Assembly: GCA_030693535.1 (NCBI GenBank)
Contig: JAUYAL010000077.1
Span: 248,001 to 312,000, forward strand
Source of the DNA: Methylotenera sp.
GTDB lineage: Bacteria; Pseudomonadota; Gammaproteobacteria; Burkholderiales; Methylophilaceae
Reading direction: 5' to 3'
Length of the DNA: 64,000 bases
Shown here: positions 44,857 to 55,276 of the stretch, one piece after another
Layout: every line of letters starts with the position of its first letter
Numbering within the stretch: position 1 is the stretch's first letter
Made by a program: the position numbers and the translations under genes
Notes under the pieces: generated by a model
Databases searched by the model: none
Seen by the model: the letters and a program-made list of their open reading frames with translations, nothing else
Told to the model about the DNA's origin: nothing

Positions 44857-47255
44857 ACAAACTCAACCGCCACTTCACGACTGTCTGATTGACCTGCATC
44901 ATCCACCGCGCGTAAAACATAATGACCGGTTTTTTGTGGGGACCATGCTACACCTGAGCCAGCTTCACTTTTTGCGATAAATTCATTATCAGCAAACCAA
45001 TAAATAGCGCTTTGGCCACCGCGGCTAGCTTTAAGCGCGATGGTTTCAGGTTTGTTGAGTCGAATCGTGTAGGTTACGCCTCTAAGCGGTGAAGTGATTT
45101 GGGGTTTATCATCCAATATTTGATGATATGCATTACTACAATCTGTAGGCAGTTTTGGAGGCGCGCGGCGTGGCATCCCAGCCTCACGGAATAAACGCAG
45201 CATGTCTGAGTTCCAGAATTCGATGATCTCCTCTCTGGTGTTCGCTCCTGCAGTGCAGGCGACTTGGTTAGTTGTATTGTTATAATAAATAGGTCTGTGA
45301 AGGGTACTGATTTTAATAGGAGACTTTCCTGGGATAAACCAAGTCTCACTGAGATTTTTACAGTATTGGTTAGGTAAGTCGCCACTTGCAGTACAAACTT
45401 TTATTTTAGTCAGTGTGCGCGGTGGAATGGATTCAATTTCAGTTTTTGCGTTTAATAAACGCTGATGACGTAAACTATCTAAAATTTGAAAGAATAAAGG
45501 CGCAGCGGTTTTAATTCCGACAAATGAAGGGTTTGGTTTGCCATCGAAATTACCTATCCATACCGCCAATACATTATTACCACTTACGCCTACCGTCCAA
45601 GCATCGTGGAAGCCCCAAGAGGTGCCTGTTTTCCAAGCGGTCTTATAAATATCTGGCGCAACTGTGTCTGGGCGAGGATTTTTCCGCAACATATCTAAGG
45701 TGATATAGGCTGATTCTTCACTTAATAATGGAAAAGTTGCTGTATTGCCTTTTGTAAGGGCATAAGGTGCAAAGCGACCGTGGTTGGCGAGCATGGCATA
45801 TAAGCTTACTAGTTCTTCCATCGTTAATTCGCCTCCACCAAGTGCCAATGCAAGGCCGTAGTGAGATTCACTTTTTAAATTACGCACACCTGCATTTTTT
45901 AGAAAGTCGTATAAACTGGGTTGAGATAGTTTCGATGATAAGCTCACAGCAGGCACGTTCCGTGAGCGAATGAGTGCATCACTGGCGGTAATAGGACCAA
46001 TAAAACGCCCATCAAAATTCTCTGGGCTGTAGGGACCGAAGCTCGTGGGTGCATCTTTTAATATGCTGGCAGGATGAATCAAACTTTGATCGATTGCCAA
46101 GCCGAAAATGAAAGGTTTTAAGGTGGAACCAGGTGAGCGCTTTGCAGCAGTGCCATTTACTTGTCCATCAATCTCAGTCTTAAGGTAATCTGCAGAACCT
46201 ACCATTGCTTTAACTTGCATGTTTTTTGTATCATACAAAATAGCGCTGACATTATTGATACCTAAGTTCTTATTGGTTTTAATATAACTAGAAATCATTC
46301 GCTCTAAGGTGGCTTGTGCGGAGATACTTAAGCCAGTGTGGATAATAGCTTGGTTGCGATATTCTTTTAGCAAAGTATCAGTAAAGTGTGGCGCTAAAAA
46401 TGGTAGGTTTTGGCGACTTAATTGCTTCGCATCTTTTAATGACTTTCCAGGCAAGCTCATGTCTGTCGTATATTTTACATCTGCTGGATGAGTTGCTAGC
46501 CAGTCTTGCCACAAACGACTTCTAGCTTCATTTAACTGTGTATTCTTGTTGCTAATACTTAGGCGTTTATTTGGGTTCTGTGGAATCACCGCTAGCGTCA
46601 TAGCTTCAGGTAAGTTCAGCCTGCTTGCGGGCTTGTTAAAGTAAAACAGACTTGCAGTCGCGATGCCTTTGATGTTGCCACCATATGGCGCAATGTTTAA
46701 ATAAGCTTCTAAAATGTCATGCTTAGAGTATCGGCATTCAAGCCAAAGTGCTGCAAATGTCTGCTTAATTTTGCCATTAATGCTACGTGAATCTATGCCA
46801 TATAATCCACGTGCCAACTGCATGGTAATGGTTGATGCGCCTTGGCGCCTACTGCCTGAATAAGTACGTACAATGCCTCGTAACAAAGCCACTGGATTAA
46901 CGCCAAAATGCCAATCAAAATAGCGGTCTTCGTATAATTTAACTGCTTCGGTTGCGTTTTGACTTATTTCTTTAAGTGGCACCCAAAGTTGATATTGTGC
47001 ATCGGTCGCTAGCGTGAGCCTTAATAATGTTCCATCCGCCGCATAAATGGCAGTGGAGTGGGGAATTATATCAACTAAGGCTGGCTTAGGAGATAGCCTC
47101 AGTACTACTAAAATGACTGAGGCTAATGCAAGCAGAATTAAGCAGAGTTTTAAGTATCGAGTTTTGTAGCGTGGGCAACTTGTTGTCCACGCGTAAATTG
47201 AGCGGACGAACCGCGTGGGCAACAAGTTGCCCACCCTACGTAGAAGTAACCTCAC
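44850..47255 (-). CDS. pbpC: Penicillin-binding protein 1C
   Basis: A bifunctional peptidoglycan synthase of 801 residues. A membrane anchor at about 36-53 is followed by the GT51 glycosyltransferase (EDRYFDWHFGVNP near 108, QGASTITMQLARGL near 140), then the transpeptidase with SxxK (GSTLKPF near 376) and KTG (AWKTGTSWGF near 540), and the BiPBP C-terminal domain (about 710-801). It lies behind the alpha-2-macroglobulin gene, the same pairing as E. coli yfhM-pbpC. The N-terminus is odd: residues of about 7-29 are encoded by palindromic repeats (47169-47234), so the GTG start at 47255 gives an extension not found in relatives, and the real start is uncertain. Confidence 0.92.
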   Translation of the reverse strand: MRLLLRRVGNLLPTRFVRSIYAWTTSCPRYKTRYLKLCLILLALASVILVVLRLSPKPALVDIIPHSTAIYAADGTLLRLTLATDAQYQLWVPLKEISQNATEAVKLYEDRYFDWHFGVNPVALLRGIVRTYSGSRRQGASTITMQLARGLYGIDSRSINGKIKQTFAALWLECRYSKHDILEAYLNIAPYGGNIKGIATASLFYFNKPASRLNLPEAMTLAVIPQNPNKRLSISNKNTQLNEARSRLWQDWLATHPADVKYTTDMSLPGKSLKDAKQLSRQNLPFLAPHFTDTLLKEYRNQAIIHTGLSISAQATLERMISSYIKTNKNLGINNVSAILYDTKNMQVKAMVGSADYLKTEIDGQVNGTAAKRSPGSTLKPFIFGLAIDQSLIHPASILKDAPTSFGPYSPENFDGRFIGPITASDALIRSRNVPAVSLSSKLSQPSLYDFLKNAGVRNLKSESHYGLALALGGGELTMEELVSLYAMLANHGRFAPYALTKGNTATFPLLSEESAYITLDMLRKNPRPDTVAPDIYKTAWKTGTSWGFHDAWTVGVSGNNVLAVWIGNFDGKPNPSFVGIKTAAPLFFQILDSLRHQRLLNAKTEIESIPPRTLTKIKVCTASGDLPNQYCKNLSETWFIPGKSPIKISTLHRPIYYNNTTNQVACTAGANTREEIIEFWNSDMLRLFREAGMPRRAPPKLPTDCSNAYHQILDDKPQITSPLRGVTYTIRLNKPETIALKASRGGQSAIYWFADNEFIAKSEAGSGVAWSPQKTGHYVLRAVDDAGQSDSREVAVEFVP

Positions 47256-47289
47256 TTAAATTGTCGCACTTCCCCGTGTTGCACACGGG
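47169..47289. repeat. Cluster of REP-like palindromes
   Basis: Three hairpin-forming palindromes are packed in 120 bases: GCGTGG...CCACGC (47169-47192), GTGGGCAAC/GTTGCCCAC with a 2-base loop (47215-47234) and CCCGTGT/ACACGGG with a TGC loop (47273-47289). The first two share the core GTGGGCAAC. Such GC-rich palindromes resemble REP elements and stand out from the AT-rich surroundings. They fill the junction between the A2M and pbpC genes. Confidence 0.6.
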
Positions 47290-47365
47290 CTACTTGCTAA
47301 CCAAAACTCTAGGAATCTCCGTTTTCTAATTTCACTCAATTGATATCTACTGTTAATTTAAACGA

Positions 47366-50300
47366 TTATTTCGCACGTTCTACAACAAGGCTAGCAGGCA
47401 ATGAACGCGCTTGTAGCAAGCGGTTGTACATTGATTCTGCATAGGCTGGCGGCACTACAAATTGGCCGCTATTTGTTGCTTTAATTTTGTAGGTGAACTC
47501 AGTAATATTGTTGGTTACCGCACCATAGAACATTATGCGATCTTCACGGATATCGGCGTAGCTCGGCTGCCAACCGCCGCCAATACCTAGAAGGCTACTC
47601 CAGCCTGATGCTTCTAGTGCATTACCTTCGCTATATTCGCCTTCTTGAGCAGTAGAGGTGTCGGTTTCGCTAACCTCTGCTTGCAATACTGGCTCAAAGC
47701 CGCCTGGCAACAGGTCTATAATAGCTACATCATCCACATTGCCATCAATAGAACGAATCTTGATATGGACTGTAATTTCATCGCCCATGGTGATTGATTT
47801 TAGCACAACGCCTTTATCGTCAGTATATTCACGGATGATTTCCATGCCCTGTTTTAATGCTGTGGTCGGTGGTTTTACGTCAAAACCTGACTCTGTTACT
47901 GCATAGAATAAAGGCAAGTTACTTGGCCCTTGCAGTTTTAATCGTGCTGTATTCGACGTCAAATTCACCGTAGGCGCTAGATTTTCTGGCAGTTTAAGCG
48001 CGGTTACTTTACCATGTTTATCAATGGCGCTAATGCCTAATTGGCCCGTGGCTTTAATCCCCGCAACGCTTGCATAAGCATCAAAACCAAGTAGCGCATA
48101 AGATGAAGACAGGGTATTGAAGCGACCTTCAGAAATCGGCCGCATGATGTTGTTAAGCGCTGTTGCAGACACATCTTTTACTCGCGCAGGAAAGTGCCTT
48201 GAAACCACGTATAGTGTTTGCGCGTTTCTTATCACGTCATCATAGTAGTGGCCATAGATTGGCGTTTGGCTAGTTGCACCGAGCAATTTAATTGGTTTAG
48301 AAATTAAATCATTGGCAAGCGCATATTGCTGCAACAATTGATAGCTTGTAGCAAGATAAGTAGCAGTTAAATCTGAGCGCCATTCTTTAAAGTTGCTATT
48401 AGTTAAAGCTTTAGCGTCTATTGTGCTACGCAAGCTTGCTAGCAATGGTGTTGTGACCGTACCTTCACGAGTCAGCAGGTAAGTTGCATAAGCGCGAACG
48501 CGAACGCCATCTAAGTTTTCAGCTGGACTTGCTGCTATTTTCTGCAGATACTCTAAGCCTTTCCTTAGCATGTCAGCAGGCACTTCATCGCCAACATTCG
48601 CATGGTCACGTGCTTCCAGCATCATGTGAACAGCATACACACTAGCAAACTCGTCAGAACTGATGCTGGCATCCCACAAACCAAAGCCACCTTCGGCATT
48701 TTGGCGTGTGCGTAATACGTTTAAGGCATTCTCAAAATTACCTTTTTTGGAGCTAATACTGGTCAATAATTCAGGGCGTTTTTTAAGCACGATTATAGGT
48801 AACACTTGACTAACTAATTGCTCTGTACAGCTGTGCTCATAGTTAGCCAAATACTCAAGAAAACCGCCAGAAGCCACTAATGGCAATGGTGATATGCTGG
48901 CTTGTTGCTTGCGATATTCTGTAAACATCGTGCGCTTCACGCTAACTTGTGTATTGTCTTTAAAGCTACCAGTTTGAATAACCGTCATGTGTGGCGTTGA
49001 TGGACGCACACTAATTTCAGTTCCCAATTTTGCCGAGTTATCACCAATGCTAGCGGTAAACTCCAGTCTTGCAGAGCCTAGTTTAGCCGATGCACCTTCT
49101 TTGACTTTTAGTTTATATAGACCGGAGCCTTCACGCATTTCACCGATTTTTAATACCTGTTTAGGCACACCAACTAACTCAAAGGCAGGGGGCACAGCAA
49201 GATTAATCGTCACTGCTGCATCTTTGCCTGAGCCTTTGACGTTATTTGATATGCCAACACTCACATCAAACGTATCGCCTGGAGTAACTGTGAGTGGTGC
49301 GTTAGGTGATAACACAAAGTCACCTCGCACCAAGGCTTCTCCTGTGGTAATACCGATGTTAGCATCATTCACTATTACAGCAATTAAGCGCATTTTGCCG
49401 TTAAACGTTTCTGGCACGGTATAGCTAAATTCTTTATTAGCAATGACATCAACAATGCCTGACCAATAAATGGCAGGCTTATCAGTTTTGCGTTTGAATG
49501 GATTTAAATGTTTGCCTAAAGCACCATCCGCATCTCCGCCAGGTGCTGTTGCAGCCATGATTTTTTTGAATTCAGGTAAGATTAAATCTAAAATCTGGGA
49601 GGTTGAAACTTCCAATTGTCGTTTTTGGAAGAAGAAACCAAGCGCATCAGGATTTTGGTATCTCGCAACCTGCAAGATGCCTTCATCCACAGCAAACACC
49701 ACGGCACGGCCAGGTTTAGTTGCTTCCAACTTCATTTTAAGTACTTGACCGGGCTTAATAAGTGCGGGATTGCTGAGTTTGAGCGTATTAGTACGTTGTG
49801 CCAAACTTGTTACAAACGGCACTACGCCATATGAAAGCGGGCTCGTGAATATTTCATCTGAGCTTGGGTCGCGTACAAACTGTACGCTCACATATCCGTT
49901 ACCTTCAAAGTCTGAAGGTAATTTAATTTTTTGCACAGAGGTTTGTGAATCGGCTTTAAACCATTGTTGCGCATAAACTTTATCACGTTCAATCGTAATA
50001 AGCCCAGCACCCACGTAGGGCGCGCGTATACTTACGCTAATTTCTTGACCTGCTACATAGTCTTTTTTATCTAGCACCAACTGCAATTCAGCATTACGTT
50101 CTAATGAGCGGCTTACATTGCCTAAGCCTGCCACACTGAATTCCACGCGGTTAAGTTCTAAGTCTCCTTTATTTTTAAGCACATAAGCAAATTCGCCAGG
50201 TGTTTCGGTAGTAAGTGCTAGGCTGTTGCCAGTCGCTTTGATGCTGTAAGGCATTTCTTTGATGAGCACTTCTTTTTTACGTGATTCGTATTTGAATACG

Positions 50301-53300
50301 CCGCTGCCTTGCTTAGTCAATACTGAAACGTACTTACGCTCAATGAGACTCAAGCTTAGGCTTTCGGCAGTCACTTTTTGCAGGGTTGGGTTCACCGCAA
50401 TCAATGTGACATTGCGTTTGCTAGATTTACTCACGTAATTCAAATCACCATCAGTTTTAAAGCCAATTAAATATGGCTGTTCTGAAATCAGTGTTGCGGC
50501 TTCTGCAGAAACACTGCGCCCACCGCCAGCTTCATAGGCTTGTGCAACAATATTCAGTCGATAAGTGGCTTTTGTGTATTTTTCTAAACCTAAAGAAAAC
50601 TCAGCCTCGCCTTGCGCGCTACTTGTTGCGTCGCCTAATTTTTCGCTATAGCCTTCTTTAGCCCGTAATGGGTCGTAGAATGCAAAGTCTTTATATTGGC
50701 TGAATGCTGGGTAAGCAGGGCTTAAAGTCATGATGGCTGTTACGCGCCTGTTTTCAGCGGGTGTGCCAAACAGGTTTTGTACATTGATGTTGGCTTTTAA
50801 GTCTTTAGGGTTCAGCCAGCCATCTGTATTTTCTGGGAATAACGTTGTATCTTTGGCAAATAAAGCTTTCACCTTCATGCGGTCAGGCTGGAACTCCTGT
50901 ACTTTTACCGTGACAGAGCCTAATTGCTGATATGCATTACCGTCTTTAACCGAGTAAAGGTTAATATTGTAAGCGCCAGTAGGTGAGGTTTCTAAGGTTT
51001 TGTATTCTAACTCGTTAAAGCCACCTGCACCTAATTTAACCATTTGGGTTTTCACCACTAAGCCACGTGAATCCAACACCTCAGCTTGAAGTGGCAAGCC
51101 ATCCAACGCTTTAGCCCAAGTTGCAGTTTTTACTATCATGCCGATATGCATGGTGTCGCCAGGTCGGTAAATGCCACGGTCAGAGAACAGATAAGCATTC
51201 AAGCTATCTGTGCTGACGGCATTGGCAATGCCGCCTACATCGAAACGTGAGTAATCTAAATTTCTATCATAACGATTGATAGGTAAGAAGCTTAAATCAT
51301 CCGCTTTTTTTACGATGTATAAAATCGGGGAACGTTCACGTTGCAAGCCATCAAGCCTGGTAAAATTTACACGACCATTTACATCAGTCGTTTGGCTAAA
51401 AATGGCCTGACCATTCTTGGCTATAACTTCAACAGTCGCGCCAATTACAGGCAAACCAGTGTGAATAGATTGTACGTAAACCACTTGGCTACCATCAAGT
51501 TCTTTTTTGGCAATTAAACCCAGATCAGTCACAAGAATCAGGCGTTTATCAACAAAAGATTCTGGATTTTGTGTTTTCGCTGGGTTGTAATTAGAGCCAT
51601 CATCTATTGATTCTCTACTTTCATCTTGGGCTTCTTTTTGCGGCTTGTAGCCACGAACAGTGAGTAGAAATACGCCACGCTTATTCTGGCTATTATCTAA
51701 GCCTTCGCTTTTACTTAGGTATTCGCTCAAATCCAGCGATTCGTAATGCGCTTTGCCAGCTTCTAGATTCAGCGGGATATTTTTCTCAAAACGCTCGCTC
51801 AAATTGTCACCATCAATATAGTAATTGAAGGATGGGTCACTAAAGTTACTGTTCGTTTGTGTAATTAGATGTTGTAATTGGCCAGGCAGAATTCGGCCAA
51901 TCTCCATTTTTACACCAGGTAAATCGCGTGCCAATATAGCTACTTTTCGCTCTCCACTTAAGGCCAGTAAAGAACCCTGACTAAGAATTTTTACTTCAGC
52001 TGGGAAAGGAGGAATTTGCAATATGCGCTGATCAGTTGCGCCCAATTGATAGCCACCAAAAGACTTTAGACCTTTGTCGATTTGCACATAAATATAGCTA
52101 CCAACATCCGCTTTATATTTATATGAATGTGATTCAATGTTTTCGCGCTCAGCTGGAATTGCATATAGCGTAAGCGGTTTTGCCACAGCAAGCACAGCTC
52201 TACTAATGTCACTTGTATTTGACCATGCATGCGGATATTTTAATTCTTCAGGTGTGCTGACTATTTTATTGCGTGGTAATACCCAAGCTTTAATATTGCT
52301 AGCCATTTCTCTTTCATTTACCGAGGCAGAGGCATTAAGCAATAAAATTTGCTCCGGCTCATTTTGGTCATTTGAAACAACGATCGGGCTGACCTCGTTA
52401 ATCAACAAACTATATAAACCTGGCAGGTTTATGCTCTGTGTCAACGAAGTTTCAAAAGGTTTTCCGCCAGTTGCGGCTTTTAAACCTTCGTCTATCGCCA
52501 CTTCTAATACGCTGTCATCTTTAGGAATAGCCAGTGGCGCAGAATGCACATAAGCATTGAGTTTTAATTTGTCATAAGTTACGACGAATGGAATAGCGTC
52601 TGAGCCAAAATTGAGTAAACTAGTTTTGTTGCTACGCATTTTTAGGGTGATACTTTTTTCTAGTTTTGCCGCATCCACAGGATGGGTAAAGCTGAGATTT
52701 ACCACCACTTTTTTCATGGCGGCGTTAATTGGATCTTGATAAAACTCGCTGCTGGTGATGCCAGCAATAAATAAAGGTGACGTAAAATCTACATCCCAGG
52801 TATCTAACAAAGTTTTGGGTATAAATGCTTTCACATTCATGCGCACTCTATATTTCGTGCCCACTGGCCAGTCAGCTTTTGGCTGAAATGATAATGTATT
52901 CTCGGTGTTCCATTTCCACTCTCCTTCAACTTTAGGTGTAATGGTAATCCCCAAGGTGCTTGTCTTTCCTACTTGTTCTATTGGTGCTACAGAACTATCA
53001 AAGCTAATGGTCAGTGGGTTAGGAGGCAATTTATCCTCAATTTGTGTTCTTGTTGGTGCCGTGACGGTCACTTTAACTGTGATTGGTTGAGGTCTAGCTT
53101 GATACCATGTCCAAACTTGCCACCCACCCGTGATTAATGCCAGCAACAAAGTAATAATACCTAAACTGATGACGGGTTTTTGATTGATAGTAGTCCGAAT
53201 TTCGTTTAGCTTGCTGACGCACTGTTTCATCCATGATGGTGCTTGATAAGTTATTGAGCCAAAGAAAAGTTCCAGGACAGTGCTGATTAGATGCCATATT

Positions 53301-53350
53301 TGAGCAAAGCTCATTAGAATAAGATTTAAACTGGCACGGATGAATGGCAT
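47366..53350 (-). CDS. Bacterial alpha-2-macroglobulin with intact thioester
   Basis: At 1994 residues this is a large envelope protease inhibitor of the A2M/MG family. There is no lipobox; a membrane segment at about 60-82 probably anchors it in the inner membrane with the rest in the periplasm. A long series of macroglobulin beta domains is followed by the thioester motif CTEQ near residue 1506 (EHSCTEQLV), which can trap a protease covalently, and by the helical thioester domain and C-terminal receptor-like domain. It is longer than E. coli YfhM (about 1650). The downstream pbpC fits the known pairing in which PBP1C repairs wall damage while A2M blocks the attacking protease. Confidence 0.92.
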   Translation of the reverse strand: MPFIRASLNLILMSFAQIWHLISTVLELFFGSITYQAPSWMKQCVSKLNEIRTTINQKPVISLGIITLLLALITGGWQVWTWYQARPQPITVKVTVTAPTRTQIEDKLPPNPLTISFDSSVAPIEQVGKTSTLGITITPKVEGEWKWNTENTLSFQPKADWPVGTKYRVRMNVKAFIPKTLLDTWDVDFTSPLFIAGITSSEFYQDPINAAMKKVVVNLSFTHPVDAAKLEKSITLKMRSNKTSLLNFGSDAIPFVVTYDKLKLNAYVHSAPLAIPKDDSVLEVAIDEGLKAATGGKPFETSLTQSINLPGLYSLLINEVSPIVVSNDQNEPEQILLLNASASVNEREMASNIKAWVLPRNKIVSTPEELKYPHAWSNTSDISRAVLAVAKPLTLYAIPAERENIESHSYKYKADVGSYIYVQIDKGLKSFGGYQLGATDQRILQIPPFPAEVKILSQGSLLALSGERKVAILARDLPGVKMEIGRILPGQLQHLITQTNSNFSDPSFNYYIDGDNLSERFEKNIPLNLEAGKAHYESLDLSEYLSKSEGLDNSQNKRGVFLLTVRGYKPQKEAQDESRESIDDGSNYNPAKTQNPESFVDKRLILVTDLGLIAKKELDGSQVVYVQSIHTGLPVIGATVEVIAKNGQAIFSQTTDVNGRVNFTRLDGLQRERSPILYIVKKADDLSFLPINRYDRNLDYSRFDVGGIANAVSTDSLNAYLFSDRGIYRPGDTMHIGMIVKTATWAKALDGLPLQAEVLDSRGLVVKTQMVKLGAGGFNELEYKTLETSPTGAYNINLYSVKDGNAYQQLGSVTVKVQEFQPDRMKVKALFAKDTTLFPENTDGWLNPKDLKANINVQNLFGTPAENRRVTAIMTLSPAYPAFSQYKDFAFYDPLRAKEGYSEKLGDATSSAQGEAEFSLGLEKYTKATYRLNIVAQAYEAGGGRSVSAEAATLISEQPYLIGFKTDGDLNYVSKSSKRNVTLIAVNPTLQKVTAESLSLSLIERKYVSVLTKQGSGVFKYESRKKEVLIKEMPYSIKATGNSLALTTETPGEFAYVLKNKGDLELNRVEFSVAGLGNVSRSLERNAELQLVLDKKDYVAGQEISVSIRAPYVGAGLITIERDKVYAQQWFKADSQTSVQKIKLPSDFEGNGYVSVQFVRDPSSDEIFTSPLSYGVVPFVTSLAQRTNTLKLSNPALIKPGQVLKMKLEATKPGRAVVFAVDEGILQVARYQNPDALGFFFQKRQLEVSTSQILDLILPEFKKIMAATAPGGDADGALGKHLNPFKRKTDKPAIYWSGIVDVIANKEFSYTVPETFNGKMRLIAVIVNDANIGITTGEALVRGDFVLSPNAPLTVTPGDTFDVSVGISNNVKGSGKDAAVTINLAVPPAFELVGVPKQVLKIGEMREGSGLYKLKVKEGASAKLGSARLEFTASIGDNSAKLGTEISVRPSTPHMTVIQTGSFKDNTQVSVKRTMFTEYRKQQASISPLPLVASGGFLEYLANYEHSCTEQLVSQVLPIIVLKKRPELLTSISSKKGNFENALNVLRTRQNAEGGFGLWDASISSDEFASVYAVHMMLEARDHANVGDEVPADMLRKGLEYLQKIAASPAENLDGVRVRAYATYLLTREGTVTTPLLASLRSTIDAKALTNSNFKEWRSDLTATYLATSYQLLQQYALANDLISKPIKLLGATSQTPIYGHYYDDVIRNAQTLYVVSRHFPARVKDVSATALNNIMRPISEGRFNTLSSSYALLGFDAYASVAGIKATGQLGISAIDKHGKVTALKLPENLAPTVNLTSNTARLKLQGPSNLPLFYAVTESGFDVKPPTTALKQGMEIIREYTDDKGVVLKSITMGDEITVHIKIRSIDGNVDDVAIIDLLPGGFEPVLQAEVSETDTSTAQEGEYSEGNALEASGWSSLLGIGGGWQPSYADIREDRIMFYGAVTNNITEFTYKIKATNSGQFVVPPAYAESMYNRLLQARSLPASLVVERAK

Positions 53351-53497
53351 AAAAAACCTTTATTGTAAGGCATGCTTGAAATAGACGTATTTTTTAATGG
53401 ATAAATCATACTACTGATTAAGCATTTTTGAGGGTCTAAAATTTGTGTTTGGTGATAAAATTACAGCAAATAACGAAAGCATTTGCAAAGGGTTGAC

Positions 53498-55267
53498 ATG
53501 AGTAATTTAACAGAAGTCTTGGTGCCAGATATCGGTAACTTTGATAGCGTTGATGTAATTGAGGTTTTAGTGAAAGTTGGAGATGCGATTGCCAAGGAAG
53601 ACTCTCTGATTACTGTTGAATCTGATAAGGCTTCAATGGATATTCCATCTTCAATTGCAGGTATAGTAAAAGAGCTTAAAGTAAAAGTTGGCGATAAAGT
53701 CGCTAAAGATAGCTTGATTATGATGGTTGAGGCGGCGGATGCAGAAGTGCCAGCTAAACAAGAAGTGATTGCTGAAACATTCGCTATTGAAGTGAAGTCA
53801 GCGGTTGCGTCAGTGGCAGTGACCGCTAATGTGGGCGATGCCGATTTTCATGCTGAAGTATTAGTTTTTGGTTCTGGCCCTGGGGGCTATACCGCAGCAT
53901 TTCGCTCAGCAGATTTAGGAAAAAAAGTAGTACTTATTGAACGTTATTCCACACTTGGTGGTGTTTGCCTCAATGTGGGCTGTATCCCTTCAAAAGCTTT
54001 ACTGCATACCGCCAAAGTGATTACTGAGGCAGAAGAAACTGCGCACCACGGTGTGACTTTTGGTGCGCCAAAAGTAGATTTAGAACAATTGCGCAACTGG
54101 AAATCAAACGATGTCGTGGGTAAACTCACAGGCGGTTTAGCGGCGATGGCTAAACAGCGCAACGTTACAGTGGTTCAAGGCGTAGGTAAATTTACCAGCC
54201 CTAATCAAATTACTGTGACAACCGCAGAAGGAAAAGAGAAAAAGATTTCATTTGATAGTGCAATTATTGCAGCTGGTTCACAAGCCACTAAATTTCCAGG
54301 TGTTATACCAGATGAGCGCATCATGGATTCTACAGGCGCTTTAGCATTGGCTGATGTACCTAATCGCATGTTAATCATTGGCGGCGGTATTATTGGTTTG
54401 GAAATGGGTACAGTTTATGATGCGCTAGGATCTAAAGTCAGCGTGGTGGAGTTTACCGATGGCCTCATTCAAGGCTGCGACCGAGACTTGGTACGCCCAC
54501 TACAAAAACGTATGGAAAAACGTTTTGAGGCGATTATGCTCAATACCAAAGTGGCAAGTATGGAGCCTAAAAAAGATGGTATTTATGTTAATTTCGAAGG
54601 TGTGAACGGCAATGAAGATGCACCCAAAGGCGTTGAAGTATATGACCGCGTTTTAGTGTCTATTGGAAGAAAACCAAATGGTAAAAACATTGGTGCTGAA
54701 AATGCTGGTGTGGCGGTAGATGATTACGGCTTTATTGCTGTCGATAAGCAAATGCGCACCAATGTGCCACACATTTTTGCGATTGGCGATATTGTTGGCC
54801 AGCCAATGCTGGCGCATAAAGCGACGCATGAAGCTAAAGTGGCCGCAGAAGTGATTGCTGGTGAAAAAGTTGAATTCGTCGCATCAGTCATTCCATCCGT
54901 AGCTTACACAGACCCAGAAGTGGCTTGGGTTGGCGTGACGGAAATTGAAGCCAAAGCCAAGGGCATTGAGATTGAAAAAGCTTCATTCCCATGGGCTGCG
55001 AGTGGTCGCGCACTTTCTGTCGGACGTACAGAAGGCTCGACTAAACTGATATTTGATAAAAATACACACCGTATTATTGGCGCGGGTATCGTTGGCGTAA
55101 ATGCTGGTGAGTTGATTGCTGAAACCGTTTTGGCCATTGAAATGGGCGCCGATGCACATGATTTGGGCTTAACGATTCACCCACACCCAACGTTATCAGA
55201 AACAGTGTGCTTCGCTGCAGAGGTAAAAGAGGGCACCATTACTGATCTCTACATAAAAAAAAGATAA
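53498..55267 (+). CDS. lpdA: Dihydrolipoyl dehydrogenase with N-terminal lipoyl domain
   Basis: This E3 subunit reoxidises dihydrolipoamide with FAD and NAD+. The 589-residue protein has an N-terminal lipoyl domain with the modified lysine Lys44 ([11 protein letters not shown]), a linker, and the flavoprotein disulfide reductase domain with the redox pair Cys157/Cys162 ([13 protein letters not shown]) and the active-site HPHPTLSE at the end. The ATG at 53498 is preferred over the in-frame TTG at 53483 because AAGGG lies just upstream of it and homology begins there. This type normally serves the pyruvate dehydrogenase complex, yet aceE and aceF are not adjacent here. Confidence 0.95.
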   Translation: MSNLTEVLVPDIGNFDSVDVIEVLVKVGDAIAKEDSLITVESDKASMDIPSSIAGIVKELKVKVGDKVAKDSLIMMVEAADAEVPAKQEVIAETFAIEVKSAVASVAVTANVGDADFHAEVLVFGSGPGGYTAAFRSADLGKKVVLIERYSTLGGVCLNVGCIPSKALLHTAKVITEAEETAHHGVTFGAPKVDLEQLRNWKSNDVVGKLTGGLAAMAKQRNVTVVQGVGKFTSPNQITVTTAEGKEKKISFDSAIIAAGSQATKFPGVIPDERIMDSTGALALADVPNRMLIIGGGIIGLEMGTVYDALGSKVSVVEFTDGLIQGCDRDLVRPLQKRMEKRFEAIMLNTKVASMEPKKDGIYVNFEGVNGNEDAPKGVEVYDRVLVSIGRKPNGKNIGAENAGVAVDDYGFIAVDKQMRTNVPHIFAIGDIVGQPMLAHKATHEAKVAAEVIAGEKVEFVASVIPSVAYTDPEVAWVGVTEIEAKAKGIEIEKASFPWAASGRALSVGRTEGSTKLIFDKNTHRIIGAGIVGVNAGELIAETVLAIEMGADAHDLGLTIHPHPTLSETVCFAAEVKEGTITDLYIKKR

Positions 55268-55276
55268 TGTAAATTA

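Noticed and set aside
48987..49424. A 145-codon plus-strand frame inside the alpha-2-macroglobulin gene
   Set aside because: Shadow of a well-supported 1994-codon gene; no motif and no ribosome binding site.
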